64,000 nucleotides of DNA. It comes from Flavimaribacter sp039888615 (lineage in GTDB: Bacteria; Pseudomonadota; Alphaproteobacteria; Rhizobiales; Rhizobiaceae). The stretch is taken from NCBI GenBank assembly GCA_039888615.1, contig JBDQQS010000010.1, one strand, 5' to 3'. Below are positions 61,163-64,000 of this stretch, one piece after another (position 1 is the first letter of the stretch; every line of letters starts with the position of its first letter). The position numbers and the translations under genes are program-made. The notes beneath the pieces are model-generated. The model had not been told where the DNA came from and did no database searches. It saw nothing but the letters and a program-made list of their open reading frames with translations.

Positions 61163-63403
61163 ATGCGCCCCGATCTTCTCGAAAAGGTTTCCGGCAAGGC
61201 CGAATTCATCAGCGATGTCAGCATTGACGGCATGGCTTACGGAAAAGTCGTGCGCAGCACCGAGCCGCATGCGCGGATCATTGGCATGGATGTTTCCCGG
61301 GCCGAACAGGCAAACGGCGTCGTCTGTGTTCTAACAGGGGCGGACAGCGGTCTGTTGACGCAAACCGACTGGGGCCTGTTTTACGAAGACCGCCCGGTAA
61401 TCGCCCGCGACCGAGTGCGTTATGTGGGTGAGCCGGTCGCCGTGGTCGTCGCGGACACACAAGCCCGCGCCGAAGCCGCATCACGCCTCGTCGTCGTCGA
61501 GTATGAACAACTGTCGATATGTGCGACACCGGAGCAGGCGCTGGCTGGGGATGCGCCTGTGCTGCATGAGGACTTCCGTCCAATATCGGATTTTTACTTC
61601 AAGGGAACAGCCCGCGGCCAAGCTGGGACGAATGTCTTTCAGGACTACCTGCTGGAGCGCGGCGACGTCGATAGCGCGGAGCGCTCAGCTCAACGGATAT
61701 TCGAACACAGCTATTCCTTTCCGGGAATCGCGCATTTCGCAATGGAGCCGCATTGCGCGATCGCCCGTTTCGACCACGCCGGGCTGACGATCTGGTCAGG
61801 AGCGCAGTCTCCGACGGCCGTGCAGAAAGTTCTCGCCCGGGTCTTCGGTCTTCCGATCGCGCGAGTGCGCGTGATTGTTCCTTATGTCGGCGGAGGTTTC
61901 GGCGGCAAGGCGTCAGTCAAGATCGAACCGCTCGTCGCCGCCGCCGCACGCAAAGCCGGACGACCCGTCAAGGTGCTCCTGAGCGCCGAGGAATCCATGC
62001 TGACTTGCCGGCGGCTTGCCGCAATTATCACGATCCGTACCGCCATTGACGCGGAAGGCGCCATTCTCTCGCGCACTGGCGACATCGTCATGGATGGCGG
62101 TGCCTATGCCGATACCGGACCGGCCGTCGCGCTCAAATCCGCGCACCGGCTTGTCGGCCCCTATCGCCTGCCCAACCTGAGGATCAGGGCGCGGGCCGTC
62201 TACACGAATACGGTTCCCGGAGCAGCCTTCCGGTCTATTGGCGGGCCACAGGCGGTCTGGGCGACCGAGTCGCATATGGACGAGATTGCTGCGGAACTTG
62301 GAGAAGACCCGGTCGATTTCCGCTCCCGGCATCTGTTGCAACGAGGCGACGAGGTGATCGATAATCTGCGTCCTCTGGACGTTGATCCGACGGTCATGAT
62401 GGATGCGGCGGTGGAGGCGACGACGAAAGGGCACAACCACGCCTCGCGCGGTCTGGCGCTTGCCGTCACCGATCCCGGAATTCTGCCGGTCGCTGGCGCG
62501 ATCGTGCGCGTCCACGCCGACGGGTCGGTGGAAGTGCGCAGCATGAGCGTGGAAATCGGACAAGGCGTCAGAGGCGTACTTCAGCGGATCGTCGCTGAAA
62601 CCCTGTCGCAGCCGCCCGAAGTCATACACATCCTCGATCCGGATACGGCTGGTGCGCCCTATGACTGGGGCACCGGCGCAAGCCGCTCCAGCATGATCAT
62701 GGGACTGGCTGTCGAAAAAGCAGCCGGGGACGCGGTTTCAAAGCTGCTGGCTCTGGCGTCCGAGGCCTTTGAACTCGAGACGACGGCGATCAGTCTGGCG
62801 CCGGGTGGTCTCAAGCTTGGCGACAAGACCGTCAGCTTCGGCGACCTGTTCCACGCGGCACACGGCATTGATTCCGGTGATGTGACGGGTCAGGCGTCAA
62901 TCACGCCGCGCTCGCTCGACGGCAAGCTGGCGCAGGCGCCTCTGTTCTGGGAAACGGCGGCTGCCGCCTGCACTGTCTCGGTCGATCCCGATACCGGGGT
63001 CGTCGCGCTCGACACCTATGCAGGTGTGGCCGATATCGGCCGCGCTTTGAACCGATCGGCCGCCGAAGGCCAGGAAGAAGGCGCGGCTGTCCAGGGCCTC
63101 GGCCATGCGCTGTTTGAGAACCTGGTCTTCGACGATGGGCAACCGATGACGGCGATGCCCCTCCTCTATCGTGTCCCGCGCCTTTCCGACGTTCCTGCCG
63201 ACTGGACGACCGTGCTGATCGAGAATGGCGACGGCCTAGGACCCATGGGCGCCAAGGGCATGGGCGAAGGCGGCATCCTCGGCATGGCGCCGGCAATCGC
63301 CAACGCGCTGGCGCGCGATCATGGCGTCCGTCTTCGAGATCTTCCCATGACGCCCGAGCGGGTCTGGACCGCGCTGTCAGCAAGGAAGTGGCATGCGTCC
63401 TGA
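61163..63403 (+). CDS. Molybdenum hydroxylase large subunit (xanthine dehydrogenase family)
   Basis: 746 residues with the aldehyde oxidase/xanthine dehydrogenase a/b hammerhead domain (RPDLLEKVSGKAEFISDV onward) and the molybdopterin-binding domain. GGGFGGK is at about 243-249, IGQGVRGVLQRIVAETL is the second cofactor loop, and the base catalyst is Glu702 in GAKGMGEGGI. The family hydroxylates purines, nicotinate, isoquinoline, CO and the like; the substrate here is unknown. The FAD subunit gene overlaps by 11 bp; the 2Fe-2S subunit is presumably right of the window. Confidence 0.93.
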   Translation: MRPDLLEKVSGKAEFISDVSIDGMAYGKVVRSTEPHARIIGMDVSRAEQANGVVCVLTGADSGLLTQTDWGLFYEDRPVIARDRVRYVGEPVAVVVADTQARAEAASRLVVVEYEQLSICATPEQALAGDAPVLHEDFRPISDFYFKGTARGQAGTNVFQDYLLERGDVDSAERSAQRIFEHSYSFPGIAHFAMEPHCAIARFDHAGLTIWSGAQSPTAVQKVLARVFGLPIARVRVIVPYVGGGFGGKASVKIEPLVAAAARKAGRPVKVLLSAEESMLTCRRLAAIITIRTAIDAEGAILSRTGDIVMDGGAYADTGPAVALKSAHRLVGPYRLPNLRIRARAVYTNTVPGAAFRSIGGPQAVWATESHMDEIAAELGEDPVDFRSRHLLQRGDEVIDNLRPLDVDPTVMMDAAVEATTKGHNHASRGLALAVTDPGILPVAGAIVRVHADGSVEVRSMSVEIGQGVRGVLQRIVAETLSQPPEVIHILDPDTAGAPYDWGTGASRSSMIMGLAVEKAAGDAVSKLLALASEAFELETTAISLAPGGLKLGDKTVSFGDLFHAAHGIDSGDVTGQASITPRSLDGKLAQAPLFWETAAAACTVSVDPDTGVVALDTYAGVADIGRALNRSAAEGQEEGAAVQGLGHALFENLVFDDGQPMTAMPLLYRVPRLSDVPADWTTVLIENGDGLGPMGAKGMGEGGILGMAPAIANALARDHGVRLRDLPMTPERVWTALSARKWHAS

Positions 63404-64000
63404 TCCATTCACCTATCATCAGCCGAAAAGCCTGGCCGAAGCGTCCTCTCTCGTCGCCGAACTCGGCGACGGCGCGACGTTCTATGCCGGTGGAACGGAA
63501 CTGCTCCTGCTCATGAAGATGCAACTGGCCGAGTACAGGCACCTGGTGAACCTGAAGAAAATCGACGGTCTGAAGACAATCGGCGTCGAACATGACAGGC
63601 TGGTGATCGGCGCGCTGGCGACCCACTGCGACATTGCCCTAAGCACGGCCGTCTCGAAGCACTGCCCATCGCTTTCACGCCTCTGTAGCGAAATCGCAAA
63701 TATCCGCGTGCGCGTAGCCGGCACGATCGGCGGCAATCTGTGCTTCGCCGAACCGCGCGCCGATCCACCGGTTTTGCTGGTCGCGCTCGACGCGGGATTG
63801 CAACTTGTTTCCGCGCATGCGAGCCGGGTTATTCCGGCGTCTGAATTTTTCCTGGGACCCTTCGAAACCGCCCGGAAGCCAGACGAGATCCTGACGACGA
63901 TCGAAATACCGCTGGGGACCGGAGCCGCAAGTTTCGAACGCATGAAGCAGGGCAATTACAGCCTTGCGACTGCGGCCATCTCCAGAAGCGATTGCCATCA
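63393..64000 (+). CDS. Molybdenum hydroxylase FAD-binding subunit (CoxM/XdhB type), 3' end outside window
   Basis: The first 202 residues of an FAD-binding subunit, starting MRPDPFTYHQPKSLAEASSL. The FAD pyrophosphate loop FYAGGTELLL is at 30-39 and the second FAD motif IRVRVAGTIGGNLCFAEPRA at 104-122. It is cut by the window end, so length cannot be judged. The start lies 11 bp inside the large-subunit gene, showing translational coupling. Confidence 0.93.
   Translation, partial: MRPDPFTYHQPKSLAEASSLVAELGDGATFYAGGTELLLLMKMQLAEYRHLVNLKKIDGLKTIGVEHDRLVIGALATHCDIALSTAVSKHCPSLSRLCSEIANIRVRVAGTIGGNLCFAEPRADPPVLLVALDAGLQLVSAHASRVIPASEFFLGPFETARKPDEILTTIEIPLGTGAASFERMKQGNYSLATAAISRSDCH

Overview
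The window is about 60% G+C, densely packed, and has no rRNA, tRNA, insertion sequence or CRISPR array that I can see. Gene content points to an alphaproteobacterium of the order Hyphomicrobiales (Rhizobiales): a zwf-pgl-edd Entner-Doudoroff operon, many periplasmic binding-protein transporters (PotABCD, NitT/TauT and TctABC types), Tat-exported binding proteins and rhizobial-type surface polysaccharide genes. I cannot name the genus. Both ends are cut inside genes: a glutamine-synthetase-family enzyme on the left and a molybdo-flavoprotein FAD subunit on the right.

Layout. (1) 1-4771: tail of a PuuA-like glutamine synthetase homologue, then zwf-pgl-edd. (2) 4775-11213: folD, an old yellow enzyme, an HD phosphohydrolase, a divergent pair of XRE regulators, a GNAT, and an ArsR-AHSA1 unit preceded by a VOC gene. 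(3) 11226-23124: surface-polysaccharide island with a kinase-less chain-length protein, Tat-exported GH10 enzyme, flippase, four glycosyltransferases, a sugar-transfer ATP-grasp protein and an AsnB-type amidotransferase. (4) 23148-26573: PLP dehydratase, aldehyde dehydrogenase and a divergent Crp/Fnr regulator. (5) 26691-26841: a 19-bp tandem repeat and an AT-rich palindrome. (6) 26852-32883: a YcaO enzyme divergent from a cyclase-SARP-TPR regulator, followed by a haem peroxidase and an orphan protein. (7) 33117-39499: cydDC-cydABX, with a perfect FNR-type box in front of cydA.

(8) 39539-48722, read leftwards: a polyamine-type ABC importer, three short-chain dehydrogenases, a luciferase-like monooxygenase with its FMN reductase, and an RpiR regulator, with a class III aminotransferase divergent at 48839. 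This looks like import and oxidative breakdown of a nitrogen-containing compound. (9) 50343-55308: LysR regulator, NitT/TauT importer and an adenosine-deaminase-like enzyme whose active site is altered. (10) 55461-64000: TctAB, IclR regulator, M24 peptidase, a shrunken threonine-synthase relic, TctC and a molybdenum hydroxylase. This looks like uptake and hydroxylation of a small carboxylated or N-heterocyclic compound.

Most unusual items: the YcaO / cyclase-SARP / haem peroxidase neighbourhood with no visible precursor peptide; the 19-bp repeat that is open in all six frames; apparently leaderless divergent XRE promoters with a palindrome over one start codon; a duplicated ArsR operator 50 bp apart; the deaminase homologue without its catalytic glutamate; and two gene relics, one of an ABC ATPase and one of threonine synthase. 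All functions rest on motif reading by eye; no database search was run.
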